Of a DNA stretch of 64,000 nt, positions 38,537-47,191 are shown piece by piece. The position numbers and the translations under genes are program-made. The notes under the pieces were generated by a model. The model worked only from the letters and a program-made list of their open reading frames with translations, searched no databases and was not told the DNA's origin. The stretch's first letter is position 1; each line of letters opens with the position of its first letter. Location: contig JADZGB010000031.1 of assembly GCA_020854105.1 (NCBI GenBank), positions 310,001-374,000 of the forward strand. The letters are read 5' to 3'. Source of the DNA: Burkholderiales bacterium (GTDB lineage Bacteria > Pseudomonadota > Gammaproteobacteria > Burkholderiales > SHXO01).

Positions 38537-39463
38537 ATGACTGATCGATCTGCGCGCGCCCGCCACCGCCGCGGCGTGCTGCTCATGCTCGGTGCGACGC
38601 TGTGCTGGTCCACGGCCGGCATTCTGGTGCGCAACATGGATCTGCGTGACAGCTGGGAAATCACCTTCTGGCGCTCGCTGTTCATGACCGTGTTCATCTC
38701 CGGAGTGCTGCTCTGGCAGTACGGCGGCAAGGTGCGCGAGCGCATGCGTGCCGTCGGCCTGCCGGGCGTGCTCGCCGGTGCGCTGTGGGCATTGATGTAC
38801 GTCTGCTTCATCCTGGCGCTGGGTCACACCACGGTCGGCAACGTGCTGGTCCTGTCGAGCATCGCGCCGTTTACCTCCGCGCTGCTCGGCGCGCTGTTCC
38901 TGCACGAGCGCATCGCGCTGCGCACCTGGGCGACGATGTCGCTGGCCATTGCCGGCATCTGCGTGATGTTCGTCGATTCCCTCGGTCGCGGCGGCATGCT
39001 CGGGAATCTGATCGCACTCGTCATTCCGATCGCCTTCGCGGTGAACGTGGTGATCCTGCGCCGTGCGCACGCGCAGGTGGACATGCTGCCCACCCTGGTG
39101 CTGTCGGGGCTGTTCTCGATGGCGGTGGCCCTGCCCTTCGCCTGGCCGCTGGAGCCGACGGCAAGGGACGTTGGCCTGCTGGCGGTCATGGGCACGGTAC
39201 AGCTCGGCATGGGCGTGCTGCTGATGATCCGCGCAACGCCCCATCTTTCGGCTGCCGAAATCGGCCTGCTCGCGGTGCTCGAGACGATCTTCGGCACACT
39301 GTCGACCTGGGTGGTGGTCGGCGAGCGCCCCAGTGCCGTCGCGCTGGCCGGCGGCGCGGTGGTGGTCGGCGCGCTGGTGGTGAACGAACTGCTGGCGCTG
39401 CGCAACCGCATGGCCGACGAAGCCGAGGAGGCGGTGCGCGAGGTCAGCGGCGCAGGCCACTGA
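38537..39463 (+). CDS. DMT-superfamily EamA transporter
   Basis: A 308-residue protein with ten predicted helices in two EamA repeats (about residues 12-140 and 155-285). The conserved LGATLCWSTAGILVRN start and LSAAEIGLLAVLETIFGTL second-repeat segment fit the family. EamA proteins move metabolites, often amino acids or hydroxy acids, but the direction and substrate here are unknown. It lies 36 bp after the Ldh2-type gene and 53 bp before the RraA-type gene on the same strand, consistent with one operon. Confidence 0.86.
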   Translation: MTDRSARARHRRGVLLMLGATLCWSTAGILVRNMDLRDSWEITFWRSLFMTVFISGVLLWQYGGKVRERMRAVGLPGVLAGALWALMYVCFILALGHTTVGNVLVLSSIAPFTSALLGALFLHERIALRTWATMSLAIAGICVMFVDSLGRGGMLGNLIALVIPIAFAVNVVILRRAHAQVDMLPTLVLSGLFSMAVALPFAWPLEPTARDVGLLAVMGTVQLGMGVLLMIRATPHLSAAEIGLLAVLETIFGTLSTWVVVGERPSAVALAGGAVVVGALVVNELLALRNRMADEAEEAVREVSGAGH

Positions 39464-39516
39464 TATGAATGCAGGCCGCGCTACACTGCGCGGCAACCGA
39501 GCAGGAAGGAGGAGCG

Positions 39517-40176
39517 ATGAGCGACCGGTCGGAGAACCTCGCCGCACGGCTGGCCGACTGCTATGCCGCGGCGGTGCACGACGTGCTGCGCGCGATGGGA
39601 GCGGGCCCCTGCGTGCTGCCGCCAGGCATCAAGCCCCTGGACCCGACGAAGAGGCTGACCGGCGAGATCTTCACGGTGAGCGGCCACGTCGACGCCACGC
39701 GCGAGGCCCACGAGACCCTGGTGCAGTGGACCGGGCTGCTGTCGAAGGCGCCCCGGGGCAAGGTGCTGGTATGTCAGCCGCACACGCACGACATCGCCCT
39801 GATGGGCGAGCTGTCGGCGGAGACCCTGCACTTTCGCGGCGTGCGCGGCTACGTGGTGGACGGCGGATGCCGCGACACCGACTTCATCCTGCAGCTCGGC
39901 TTTCCCGTGTTCTGCAGCTTCAACACTCCGAAGGACATCGTCGGAAAGTGGGTGCCCGACCGCTTCGGCGAGCCGATCACCATCGGCGATGTCACCCTCT
40001 GCAGCGGGGACTTTCTGATCGGCGACCGAGACGGCGTGGTCGTGATACCGAATCGGCTGGCCGACGAAGCCGTGGCCAGGACCGAGGAGGCGGTGCGCAC
40101 CGAGAACAGGGTGCGCAGCGCGATCCTGTCGGGGATGGATCCCCAGCAGGCCTATCTGACGTTCGGGAAGTTCTGA
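39517..40176 (+). CDS. RraA-like / 4-hydroxy-4-methyl-2-oxoglutarate aldolase-type protein
   Basis: A 219-residue RraA-fold protein. MGELSAETLHFRGVRGYVVDGGCRDTDFI contains the GCRDT-type substrate/metal segment of RraA and HMG/CHA aldolases (Arg-Asp near residue 125). The start at 39517 is supported by GGAAGGAGGAG. In aldolases of this family the Asp after Arg binds Mg and the enzyme cleaves 4-carboxy-4-hydroxy-2-oxoadipate-type substrates to pyruvate. It may do so here, linked to the neighbouring hydroxy-acid genes; an RNase E inhibitor role is less likely in this context. Confidence 0.82.
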   Translation: MSDRSENLAARLADCYAAAVHDVLRAMGAGPCVLPPGIKPLDPTKRLTGEIFTVSGHVDATREAHETLVQWTGLLSKAPRGKVLVCQPHTHDIALMGELSAETLHFRGVRGYVVDGGCRDTDFILQLGFPVFCSFNTPKDIVGKWVPDRFGEPITIGDVTLCSGDFLIGDRDGVVVIPNRLADEAVARTEEAVRTENRVRSAILSGMDPQQAYLTFGKF

Positions 40177-40204
40177 GCGCGGGCGGCAGGCCGCCTTAAT
40201 CTGT

Positions 40205-40375
40205 CTGCGCCGGGTTTCGGCCCCCGGATCGACGCATTCCGGGGCAGGATTCGCCGGGATGGCGAACCCCCCGTCATCTCGGCGACACCAGCAAGGCAGA
40301 CCAGGGGTTCCACGCCACCCCTGGATTCCGGCGTTCGTCGGAATGACGAACCCTCGTCACACCGGCCAACGCCGG
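40205..40375. repeat. REP-like elements in the RraA-RidA gap
   Basis: Copies include CCGGGATGGCGAA and ATTCCGGCGTTCGTCGGAATGACGAACCC (near 40326-40354), with paired CCGGC/GCCGG arms. They occupy most of the 228-bp gap between the convergent RraA-type and RidA-type genes. No gene is supported here. Confidence 0.75.
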
Positions 40376-40404
40376 TGCCCGGCAAGACCCGAAAGGCCCT
40401 TCTC

Positions 40405-40869
40405 CTACTCCTTCACCACCGCGATCGCCTCGACCTCGATCAGCATCTCCTCGTACACCATCCCCTGCACGCCGATCATCGTGCTGGCAGGCGGCCGCTG
40501 CGTCGACAGGTACTCCGCGCGCACCTTCGAGATCGTCTTCCACTTCTCCGTATCCAGGTTCTTCACGAACACGGTCATCTTGACGACGTCCTCGAACGTG
40601 GCGCCCGCTGCAGCCAGCGCAAGCTTCAGGTTCTCGTAGGTCAGCCGCGTCTGGGACTCGAGGTCGCCAGGGACCGGCTTGCCGGTCCTGTCCCATGCCA
40701 CCTGGCCGCTCACGAACACCATTTTGCCGCCGCTCGCGGTGGTGACCTGCGAAAAGCTGGGGACGTTGAACAATCCCTCCGGCGCGAGGTACTCGATGCG
40801 AGGGGCATTCGCGGCGCGCACGGCGCCGGCAAGGCACATGAGGAGCAGGACTGCGATCAACCGCGGCAT
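40405..40869 (-). CDS. RidA-family protein with signal peptide
   Basis: A 154-residue RidA/YER057c/UK114-fold protein. Unusually for the family it begins with a clear signal sequence (MPRLIAVLLLMCLAGAVRAA). SQTRLTYENLKLALAAAGAT and VVKMTVFVKNL are typical core segments, and RPPASTMIGVQGM supplies the conserved arginine (around RPPAST) that binds the substrate carboxylate. Cytosolic RidA deaminates 2-aminoacrylate; a periplasmic relative probably has a different substrate. ATG 40869 has an AAGGAG site. Divergent from the SDR at 40941. Confidence 0.85.
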   Translation of the reverse strand: MPRLIAVLLLMCLAGAVRAANAPRIEYLAPEGLFNVPSFSQVTTASGGKMVFVSGQVAWDRTGKPVPGDLESQTRLTYENLKLALAAAGATFEDVVKMTVFVKNLDTEKWKTISKVRAEYLSTQRPPASTMIGVQGMVYEEMLIEVEAIAVVKE

Positions 40870-40940
40870 GGTGGTCTCCTTGTAAAAGGACGCGTCACGC
40901 AAGCATACTGCAGACTTTCCGCAGGCAAGAGAAGGCACGC

Positions 40941-41693
40941 ATGAACCGGATCGATCTAGCGGGACACGTGGCGGTGGTCACTGGCGCGGCGCGCGGCATC
41001 GGCTATGCCATCGCCGAGCGCCTGCTGCAGTCGGGCGCGGCCGTCGCGCTCTGGGACATCGACGCCGAGGCGCTCGAACGCGCAGAGCGCGCGCTCGGCG
41101 TGCACGGCATGGTCGCCGCGCGGGTGGTGGACGTCACGGACGAGTCCTCGGTGAAGGAGGCCAGCGCCGATGCCGTGGCCCGCTTCGGTTTCGTCGACCT
41201 GCTCGCCAACAACGCCGGCATCGGCGGACCCATCTGCCAGACCTGGGAGTACGACGCCGCCATCGTGCGCCGCGTGTTCGAGGTGAACTACATGGGCACC
41301 TTCCTGTGCTGCAAGCACCTCGTCCCGGTGATGAAGCAGCGCAACTACGGACGCATCGTCAACATCGCCTCCATTGCCGGCAAGAACGGCTCGCCCAATT
41401 TTTCCGCCTACGGCGCCTCGAAGGCCGCGGTCATCGGCCTGACCAAGGCCCTGGGACGGGAACTGGCCGACACCGAGATCATCGTGAACGCGCTCTGCCC
41501 GTCCGTCGCCGATACCGACATCCTGCAGCAGTTCACGCCGGAGAAGGTCAGATTCCTCCTCGAGCAGGTACCCAAGGGGCGCTTCGTCTACACCAGCGAG
41601 ATCGCGGCAATGGTGGCGTGGCTGTGTTCCGAGGAATGCTCGTTCTCGACCGGCCAGCTGTTCGACATCACCGGGGGGCGGTCGGTGTACTGA
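40941..41693 (+). CDS. SDR family oxidoreductase (paralogue of the gene at 35304)
   Basis: A 250-residue classical SDR: TGAARGIG (14-21), NNAG (about 90), IASIAG with the catalytic serine, and AYGASKAAV with the Tyr/Lys pair. LWDID at the end of beta-2 suggests NAD. The C-terminus (GGRSVY) and N-terminus match the SDR encoded at 35304, about 5 kb upstream. The preceding gene is divergent, so it has its own promoter in the 71-bp gap. It precedes the CHAT gene by 64 bp on the same strand. The substrate is unknown. Confidence 0.87.
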   Translation: MNRIDLAGHVAVVTGAARGIGYAIAERLLQSGAAVALWDIDAEALERAERALGVHGMVAARVVDVTDESSVKEASADAVARFGFVDLLANNAGIGGPICQTWEYDAAIVRRVFEVNYMGTFLCCKHLVPVMKQRNYGRIVNIASIAGKNGSPNFSAYGASKAAVIGLTKALGRELADTEIIVNALCPSVADTDILQQFTPEKVRFLLEQVPKGRFVYTSEIAAMVAWLCSEECSFSTGQLFDITGGRSVY

Positions 41694-41757
41694 GGCGGCA
41701 CAGCGCCCTCGTCGCCGCACTGGACGCGCACACCGCCATCGACCCGTGTCATCGGCC

Positions 41758-43473
41758 ATGCCCGGAACCGCGAGCCAATCGGACGTTCCAGCACCTGCGC
41801 CGATGCGCTTCCTCGACTTCGCCATCCGTGCATGGCGCGAGGGCCCCTACCTGCAGGTCATCGCCCACTCGACGCCGGCGGGCAGCATGCGCCAGCCCGC
41901 GGCCACGCGCATCGGCGTGTTCGATGCCGAGGACTTCCGCCTGCCGATCGAGGCCTCGCTGGCCGAGGGCGCAGCGCTCGGACGCCGGCTGGCCAAGGCG
42001 TTGCTGCCGGACGAGGTGTGGCGCCTGTTCGGCGAGAGCCTGCAGCGCATCGGACCGTCTCCGGAGCTCGGCCTGCGCCTGCGTCTGTGCCTGGACGAGG
42101 ACCTCATCGACCTGCCGTGGGAGCTGCTGTACCGGCGCGACGTCGATGCCGCGGCCGCGCGCGGCGGCTTCCTGCTCACCGACTGCCGCATCTCACTGGT
42201 GCGCGAACCACCGTCGATGGTGCTCGCCGCGCCGCCGAGCGAGCGCACGCGTACCGGGCTGTTCCTCGGCACCTTCCTCGATGACGGCAGCGATGGCTGG
42301 GGCGTGCAGGCAGAGTACGAGAGTCTGGGCAGGGCCATGCGCCTGCTGCGCTCGATGCTCTCCTTCGCGTTCGCGCGCAGCGACGACACCACCGCGATCG
42401 AGCAGGCCGTCAGCGCGGGGTGCGACGTGTTCCACTATGCCGGACACGTGGACATCGACGGCGCTCACGCGGCACTGGTGCAGCTTGCCGACACGGCGGC
42501 GCTGCGCGGCGCAGGAACCGGCGTGCGGCTGGAGAAGACGCGCGAGCCGGCCGGAGTCGCGTCGGCTCCCGTGCTCGCCCCCAGGCTCGTGCGCGGCGGT
42601 ACGCGGCTGGCGGTGTTCAACGCGTGCAACAGCGGCCTGTGGCCGTTCGCGCGCCACTTCGTGCGTGCCGGGCTGCCGGCGCTGATCGGCGTGCAGGGCA
42701 TGGTGAGCAACATCGCCGCGCTCAACTTCGCCGAGAAGCTGTACAAGTCGCTCGCGGTCGGCCTCACCCTGGACGAGGCCCTGACCTACGCGCGCCTGTA
42801 CGCCATGGAGCCGGAACACTCGCACTACGAATGCGACTGGGCACGCTTCATGGCCTACATGCCCGCGGAGGGAACGCCGCTGTTTCCGCGTCCGCAACGC
42901 GAGGCGACGCGCAGGCGCCAGGCGAGCATGCGCAGCGAGCGCCTGCAGACGGCGAATGCCGTGCTCGAGCGCGCGCGCCAGCTCGACGGCGAAGAGGTGA
43001 GCCGCGTCCTGTCGGACATCGCACAGCGCAGCGTGCTGATCCTGGGACGCTTCACCGCGGAGCGCAAGGCGATCCTCGACGGCATCCGCCGCGCCGTCTC
43101 CTCACCGCCGCATCGCTACGTGCCGCTGCTGTTCGACTTCGACAAGCCCGGCGACCGGGACCTCATCGAATCGATCGTGCGCTTCGCCGCGGTGTCGCGC
43201 TTCGTCATCGCCGACCTGTCGGACCCGAAAAGCGTGCCGGCCGAGCTGCAGGCGATCGTGCCGCAGTTCCCGTCGCTGCCGGTGATCCCGATCATCCAGG
43301 CCGACCAGCGCGAGTACCCGGTCAGCGACCACATCCTGCGCCGTCAATCCGTGCACGGGCAGGTGGTGAAGTACCGTGATATCGCGCACCTGCTGAGCAT
43401 CCTCGATGTGCAGGTACTGGCGCCTGCCGAGCAGCTCTACGGGGAACTGACACCGCCCGTGCTGGCAAGGTAA
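41758..43473 (+). CDS. CHAT-protease domain protein with extra C-terminal domain
   Basis: A 571-residue cytosolic protein. The central CHAT (caspase HetF-associated with TPRs) peptidase domain shows DLPWELLY (about residue 118) followed by the catalytic pair: His in FHYAGHVDI (His 230) and Cys in FNACNSG (Cys 290). There are no TPR repeats. After a basic linker (about 378-410) a separate C-terminal region (about 425-550) begins RSVLILGRFTAERKAILDG and includes LLFDFDKPGDRDLIE and ADLSDPKS, resembling Rossmann/TIR-like signalling folds. CHAT proteases are frequent effectors in bacterial conflict systems. A GTG 12 bp earlier is an alternative start. Confidence 0.78.
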   Translation: MPGTASQSDVPAPAPMRFLDFAIRAWREGPYLQVIAHSTPAGSMRQPAATRIGVFDAEDFRLPIEASLAEGAALGRRLAKALLPDEVWRLFGESLQRIGPSPELGLRLRLCLDEDLIDLPWELLYRRDVDAAAARGGFLLTDCRISLVREPPSMVLAAPPSERTRTGLFLGTFLDDGSDGWGVQAEYESLGRAMRLLRSMLSFAFARSDDTTAIEQAVSAGCDVFHYAGHVDIDGAHAALVQLADTAALRGAGTGVRLEKTREPAGVASAPVLAPRLVRGGTRLAVFNACNSGLWPFARHFVRAGLPALIGVQGMVSNIAALNFAEKLYKSLAVGLTLDEALTYARLYAMEPEHSHYECDWARFMAYMPAEGTPLFPRPQREATRRRQASMRSERLQTANAVLERARQLDGEEVSRVLSDIAQRSVLILGRFTAERKAILDGIRRAVSSPPHRYVPLLFDFDKPGDRDLIESIVRFAAVSRFVIADLSDPKSVPAELQAIVPQFPSLPVIPIIQADQREYPVSDHILRRQSVHGQVVKYRDIAHLLSILDVQVLAPAEQLYGELTPPVLAR

Positions 43474-43478
43474 GGCTC

Positions 43479-44303
43479 TCACTCGGCTTCGAATCGCTGC
43501 GCGCGCCACGCCAATGCGGCCTGCAGCCCTTCGGCTCTCGCGAGGTCCATGAAGCGCGCCTTGTCGGGCGAGCCGTGCGATTCGATCGAGTGATCGATGT
43601 CCAGCGCAGCGGCCAGCGCGGACTCCATGCCCTGGATGTCGTAGGTCCGCTGGATGGCCTTCTTGGTCTGCTGCACCAGGTCAGGGTCCATCCTGGCGAT
43701 GTTGCGGGCGACACGCATGGCAGCGGACAGGTGCTCTCCCGTGGGAACGACTTCGCTCACCAGGCCCATCTGCATCGCCAGCGCGGCCGAAACCCTGTCC
43801 TGGCCGCTGAGGATGATGCGCTTTGCGTGCTTCGGCGATGCCATCCACGGCAGCAACATCGTCACGATTCCGGCTCCGAAGCGCAACTCGGGTTCTCCGA
43901 AGAAGGCATCCTCTGCCGCGATCGTGATGTCGCAGGCCAGCGCCATCTCGAAGGCGCCGGCAACACACGGGCCGTGAACCGCCGCTACGGTCGGTTTCGG
44001 ACAACGCCAGAAGCGCATGGTGGTATTGAAATCCAGGTCCAGGATCTCCTTCCAGACCTGCGGGCCCTTCGGATTGCGTTGCATCTGGTCCTTCAAGTCG
44101 AATCCGGACGAGAAGCCTTTGCCCGATCCGCTGAGCACGATCACACGGACCGACTCGTCGCGCTCGAAGGCGTCCATGGCACTGCCGATCTCCAGCAGCA
44201 TGTCCTTGGACAGCGCATTGAGCCGCTCGGGACGATGGAGTTCGACGTGGCCGACGCCCTCGGTCTGGGCAGTTCGGGTGACGGAGTAGCTGATCACTTC
44301 CAT
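43479..44303 (-). CDS. Enoyl-CoA hydratase/isomerase family protein
   Basis: A 274-residue crotonase-fold protein. The oxyanion-hole regions are SGSGKGFSSGFDLKDQ (about 58-73) and VHGPCVAGAFEMALACD (about 109-125). FFGEPELRFGAG contains the Glu at one catalytic-glutamate position; the second one is less clear. It could hydrate an enoyl-CoA or act as an isomerase or hydrolase. It is the last gene of a minus-strand operon with an acyl-CoA ligase (18-bp spacing), CoA transferase and acyl-CoA dehydrogenase. Confidence 0.87.
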   Translation of the reverse strand: MEVISYSVTRTAQTEGVGHVELHRPERLNALSKDMLLEIGSAMDAFERDESVRVIVLSGSGKGFSSGFDLKDQMQRNPKGPQVWKEILDLDFNTTMRFWRCPKPTVAAVHGPCVAGAFEMALACDITIAAEDAFFGEPELRFGAGIVTMLLPWMASPKHAKRIILSGQDRVSAALAMQMGLVSEVVPTGEHLSAAMRVARNIARMDPDLVQQTKKAIQRTYDIQGMESALAAALDIDHSIESHGSPDKARFMDLARAEGLQAALAWRAQRFEAE

Positions 44304-44321
44304 GGAGATGTCCTCGAATGA

Positions 44322-45812
44322 TTACTCGGCCAGGGGTTTCACCGCTCCCGACGATACCAGCCGCTGCAGCAGCCCGCGGTCCAGCTTCCCGGTTCTGCCG
44401 GTCGGCAGCGTATCGCCGATGTAGAAGACATCGGGCGCCTTGAACTTCTCGAGATGAATCGCGAGGGCCTGTCGAATGGCCGGGAGGTCCAGTCGTGCCC
44501 CGGGCCTCGCGACGAGCAGGGCGTGGATGCGCTCCCCCAGGATGGGGTCGGGCATGCCGGTCACCATCGCGCTGGCGACGCCGTCGACCTGGAGGAGCGC
44601 CATTTCCACCTCGAGCGGCGTGATCTTGTTGGCACCGCGAACGATCAGTTCCTTCAGGCGACCGGCGATGCTGACGAAGCCTTCGCCATCGACGCTGGCG
44701 AGGTCGCCCGTCCGGAACCAGCCGTTGCTGAAAGCCTGCGCCGTCAGCGCCTCGTCGCCGAGATAACCGGCCATGATGTAGGGCGTAGCCAGTTGCAGTT
44801 CACCCACCGAACCAGGCCTGCATTCCTCGCCTTCGCTGTCGATCAGGCGATATCGGATCCCGGGGAACGGTCTGCCGATGCTGTCGGGGTGTGCGGCGTA
44901 TTCGGAGGGCTGCAGGACGAAGTCGCTGGTGCAGGTTTCCGTCAATCCGTAGACGTCGAACAGCTCGGCTGGGGCGATGAACTCGCGCAGCTCGGCAGAC
45001 AACTGCCGACCGAGAGGCTCACCGCCGATCACCACGCGACGCAGCCGCCCCGTCGCTGCGATGCGCGAGCGGGCTTCGGCCAACTCGGGTGCGGTCAGCG
45101 TGCCGAAAGTCGCCCGCACCATCGTCGGCACCACACCGAGGAAGCTGACATGCTCCTGGCAAAGCGCGTGCACGAGGGCCTGCGGGGTGAAGCGGCCGAG
45201 CATTGCCACCTTGCCGCCCTGCATCAAGGTCATGAGTGCGACCCAGATGCCGAAGCTGAAGGTGTCATTCAACACCAGCAGCGCCGTAGTGTCGGGCTCC
45301 GCCTGGAACAAGCGCTGATTCTGCGCGAGCTTCGCGTGGAAGGCCTGGTGAGACAGAACCACGCCCTTCGGCCGACCTGTTGAGCCGGAGGTGAAGATGA
45401 CCAGCGCACCTCCTGCCAGCACGCGGCGGCGGCTTTCCTGCACTCGTGCATCCACCGGCAATCGCTGAGTCGTGCCTTGCTGCGACAGCAGATCGACGCT
45501 CAGCGTGCACTGCGCTTTGGCCTGGATCGCCCGTACCACCTCCGCAGGCGAGCTGCGATGCACTGGAGCCGCCAGACCACCGGCCATCCAGACCCCGAGG
45601 AATGCAACGAAGTCCGTCGGATGGTTCGAGCACCGCACCACCACGGGCGCGTGTTCCACGGACCCGGACGCGGCGAGCTCTCGCGCCAGCCCGCTGGCCT
45701 GATCCCAAAGGTCGCGGTAGGTCAGAGCGGCATCCTCCCCGATCAGCGCGGAGCGCGAACCATGCCGGGAACAGGCCGATCCCAGCGCACCGACGAGAAG
45801 GGGCTCCTGCAT
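44322..45812 (-). CDS. AMP-dependent acyl-CoA synthetase/ligase
   Basis: A 496-residue adenylate-forming enzyme. The ATP-binding P-loop-like motif LVIFTSGSTGRPKGVVLSH is near residue 138, the A5 motif is DVYGLTETCTSDF, the A7 motif RTGDLASVDGEGF and the A10 motif PTGRTGKLDRG with the catalytic lysine. It would activate a carboxylic acid as acyl-AMP and transfer it to CoA. Family resemblance is to benzoate/long-chain/luciferase-like ligases; the acid is unknown. The ATG at 45812 has an AGGAG site. It precedes the enoyl-CoA hydratase gene. Confidence 0.88.
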   Translation of the reverse strand: MQEPLLVGALGSACSRHGSRSALIGEDAALTYRDLWDQASGLARELAASGSVEHAPVVVRCSNHPTDFVAFLGVWMAGGLAAPVHRSSPAEVVRAIQAKAQCTLSVDLLSQQGTTQRLPVDARVQESRRRVLAGGALVIFTSGSTGRPKGVVLSHQAFHAKLAQNQRLFQAEPDTTALLVLNDTFSFGIWVALMTLMQGGKVAMLGRFTPQALVHALCQEHVSFLGVVPTMVRATFGTLTAPELAEARSRIAATGRLRRVVIGGEPLGRQLSAELREFIAPAELFDVYGLTETCTSDFVLQPSEYAAHPDSIGRPFPGIRYRLIDSEGEECRPGSVGELQLATPYIMAGYLGDEALTAQAFSNGWFRTGDLASVDGEGFVSIAGRLKELIVRGANKITPLEVEMALLQVDGVASAMVTGMPDPILGERIHALLVARPGARLDLPAIRQALAIHLEKFKAPDVFYIGDTLPTGRTGKLDRGLLQRLVSSGAVKPLAE

Positions 45813-45963
45813 GTCGCGATGCTCCTGTGGGCAGTGACCGAAGCCGATCACGTCGAGCCACCTCCGATGCCGTTGGACGGCCATGCCAAGCGCCGGCCGG
45901 ATTCACGCCGACGCATTGCCCGTGGAGTGATCGCTCGTCCGGCATCGGCCGATCGTACGACGT

Positions 45964-47163
45964 TCAGCCTGCTTCAAGACCAACGATCTCCTCGATCCTC
46001 GCCTTACTCAATCCCAGTTCCGCCAGCACTTCCCGTGTGTGCTCACCCAGCGCGGGTGCGTGGCTGCGCAGCCGGTACGGTGTGGCGCTGAAGCGTACCG
46101 GGCTGCGCACCGGACGATAGGGCCCTTCGCTCGGATGATCGGCCCGCTCGAACAGGCCGACCGCGCGCACGTGCGGGTCGTCCTGCAGCTCGTTCAGGTC
46201 CATGACCGGCATGCAGGGAATGCTCACCCGATCGCAGAATTCGACCCATTGCGCTGTCGTGCGCGTGCCCGCCTCCTCCTCCACCACCCGGTACAGCGCG
46301 TCGATGTTCTGCACGCGCTCGGGCAGGCTGCGGAAACGCACATCGGCAAGCAGATCATGCCGGCCCACGAACATGAAGAACTCGCGCCAGTTCTGATCGG
46401 AGTAGGGCAGGATGCAGGCATGCCCGTCCGCCGTGCGATAGGGCTTGCGCTGGCGACTGAGCAGGCGCTGGAAGCCGATGCGGCCGAGCGGCGGATCGAA
46501 GGCACCGCCGCCGTAGTGCTCGACCAGCATGAACTCGATCGCGGTCTCGAACATCGGCACTTCGATCGCCTGCCCGCCGCCGCCGCGTGCGCGGTGCAAC
46601 AGTGCACCGAGGATCGCGCTGGCGATCGCCTGTCCGGCGACCTTGTCGCAGATCACGGTAGGACAGTACTGCGGCTCGCCGTGCACCGAGGCGTACAGAC
46701 CGGCCAGGCCCGAGCCGGCCTGGATCAGATCGTCGTAGGCGGCCTTGTCGCCGTACGGGCCGTCGGCGCCGAAACCGTACGCGCCGCAGTAGACGATGTC
46801 CTCGCGCTGCGCGCGCACGGCTTCGTAGTCCAGCCTCAGCTTGTTCGCCGCGCGCGGGCGCAGGTTGTGCACGAACACGTCGGCGCCGCGGACCAGCAGG
46901 TCGAGCGCCTCGCGCGCCTGTGCCCGCTTGAGGTCGAGGACGATGCCGCGCTTGTTGCGGTGCAGATTGAGGAAGGACCCCGACATGCCCGCGTGACGCA
47001 GCGGGCGATAGTTGCGGAAGGTGTCGCCCTCTGGACTTTCGACCTTGATCACGTCCGCACCCATGTCGGCCAGGATGTGGGTGGCATACGGACCCATGAT
47101 CACGCTGGTGAGGTCGATGACACGGATGCCGGCGAGCGGGCCATTGCTGGCGGAGCGATTCAT
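45964..47163 (-). CDS. CaiB/BaiF family CoA transferase
   Basis: A 399-residue class III CoA-transferase. LAGIRVIDLTSVIMGPYATH opens the CoA-binding domain, followed by DMGADVIKVESPEGDTFR. The region around YDDLIQAGSGLAG (Asp near 143) is where the catalytic aspartate normally lies. It transfers CoA between acyl-CoA and a free acid, allowing activation without ATP. The gene lies between the acyl-CoA dehydrogenase and ligase genes, so the operon has two routes for acid activation. Ribosome site weak. Confidence 0.88.
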   Translation of the reverse strand: MNRSASNGPLAGIRVIDLTSVIMGPYATHILADMGADVIKVESPEGDTFRNYRPLRHAGMSGSFLNLHRNKRGIVLDLKRAQAREALDLLVRGADVFVHNLRPRAANKLRLDYEAVRAQREDIVYCGAYGFGADGPYGDKAAYDDLIQAGSGLAGLYASVHGEPQYCPTVICDKVAGQAIASAILGALLHRARGGGGQAIEVPMFETAIEFMLVEHYGGGAFDPPLGRIGFQRLLSRQRKPYRTADGHACILPYSDQNWREFFMFVGRHDLLADVRFRSLPERVQNIDALYRVVEEEAGTRTTAQWVEFCDRVSIPCMPVMDLNELQDDPHVRAVGLFERADHPSEGPYRPVRSPVRFSATPYRLRSHAPALGEHTREVLAELGLSKARIEEIVGLEAG

Positions 47164-47191
47164 GGAGACAGGAAGCCGGTGGCGGGTGAAC

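Noticed and set aside
39517..40176. Naming the RraA-like protein as the RNase E inhibitor RraA
   Set aside because: The fold is shared with HMG/CHA aldolases, and the catabolic neighbours favour an aldolase-type role. No direct evidence for RNase E inhibition exists in the sequence.
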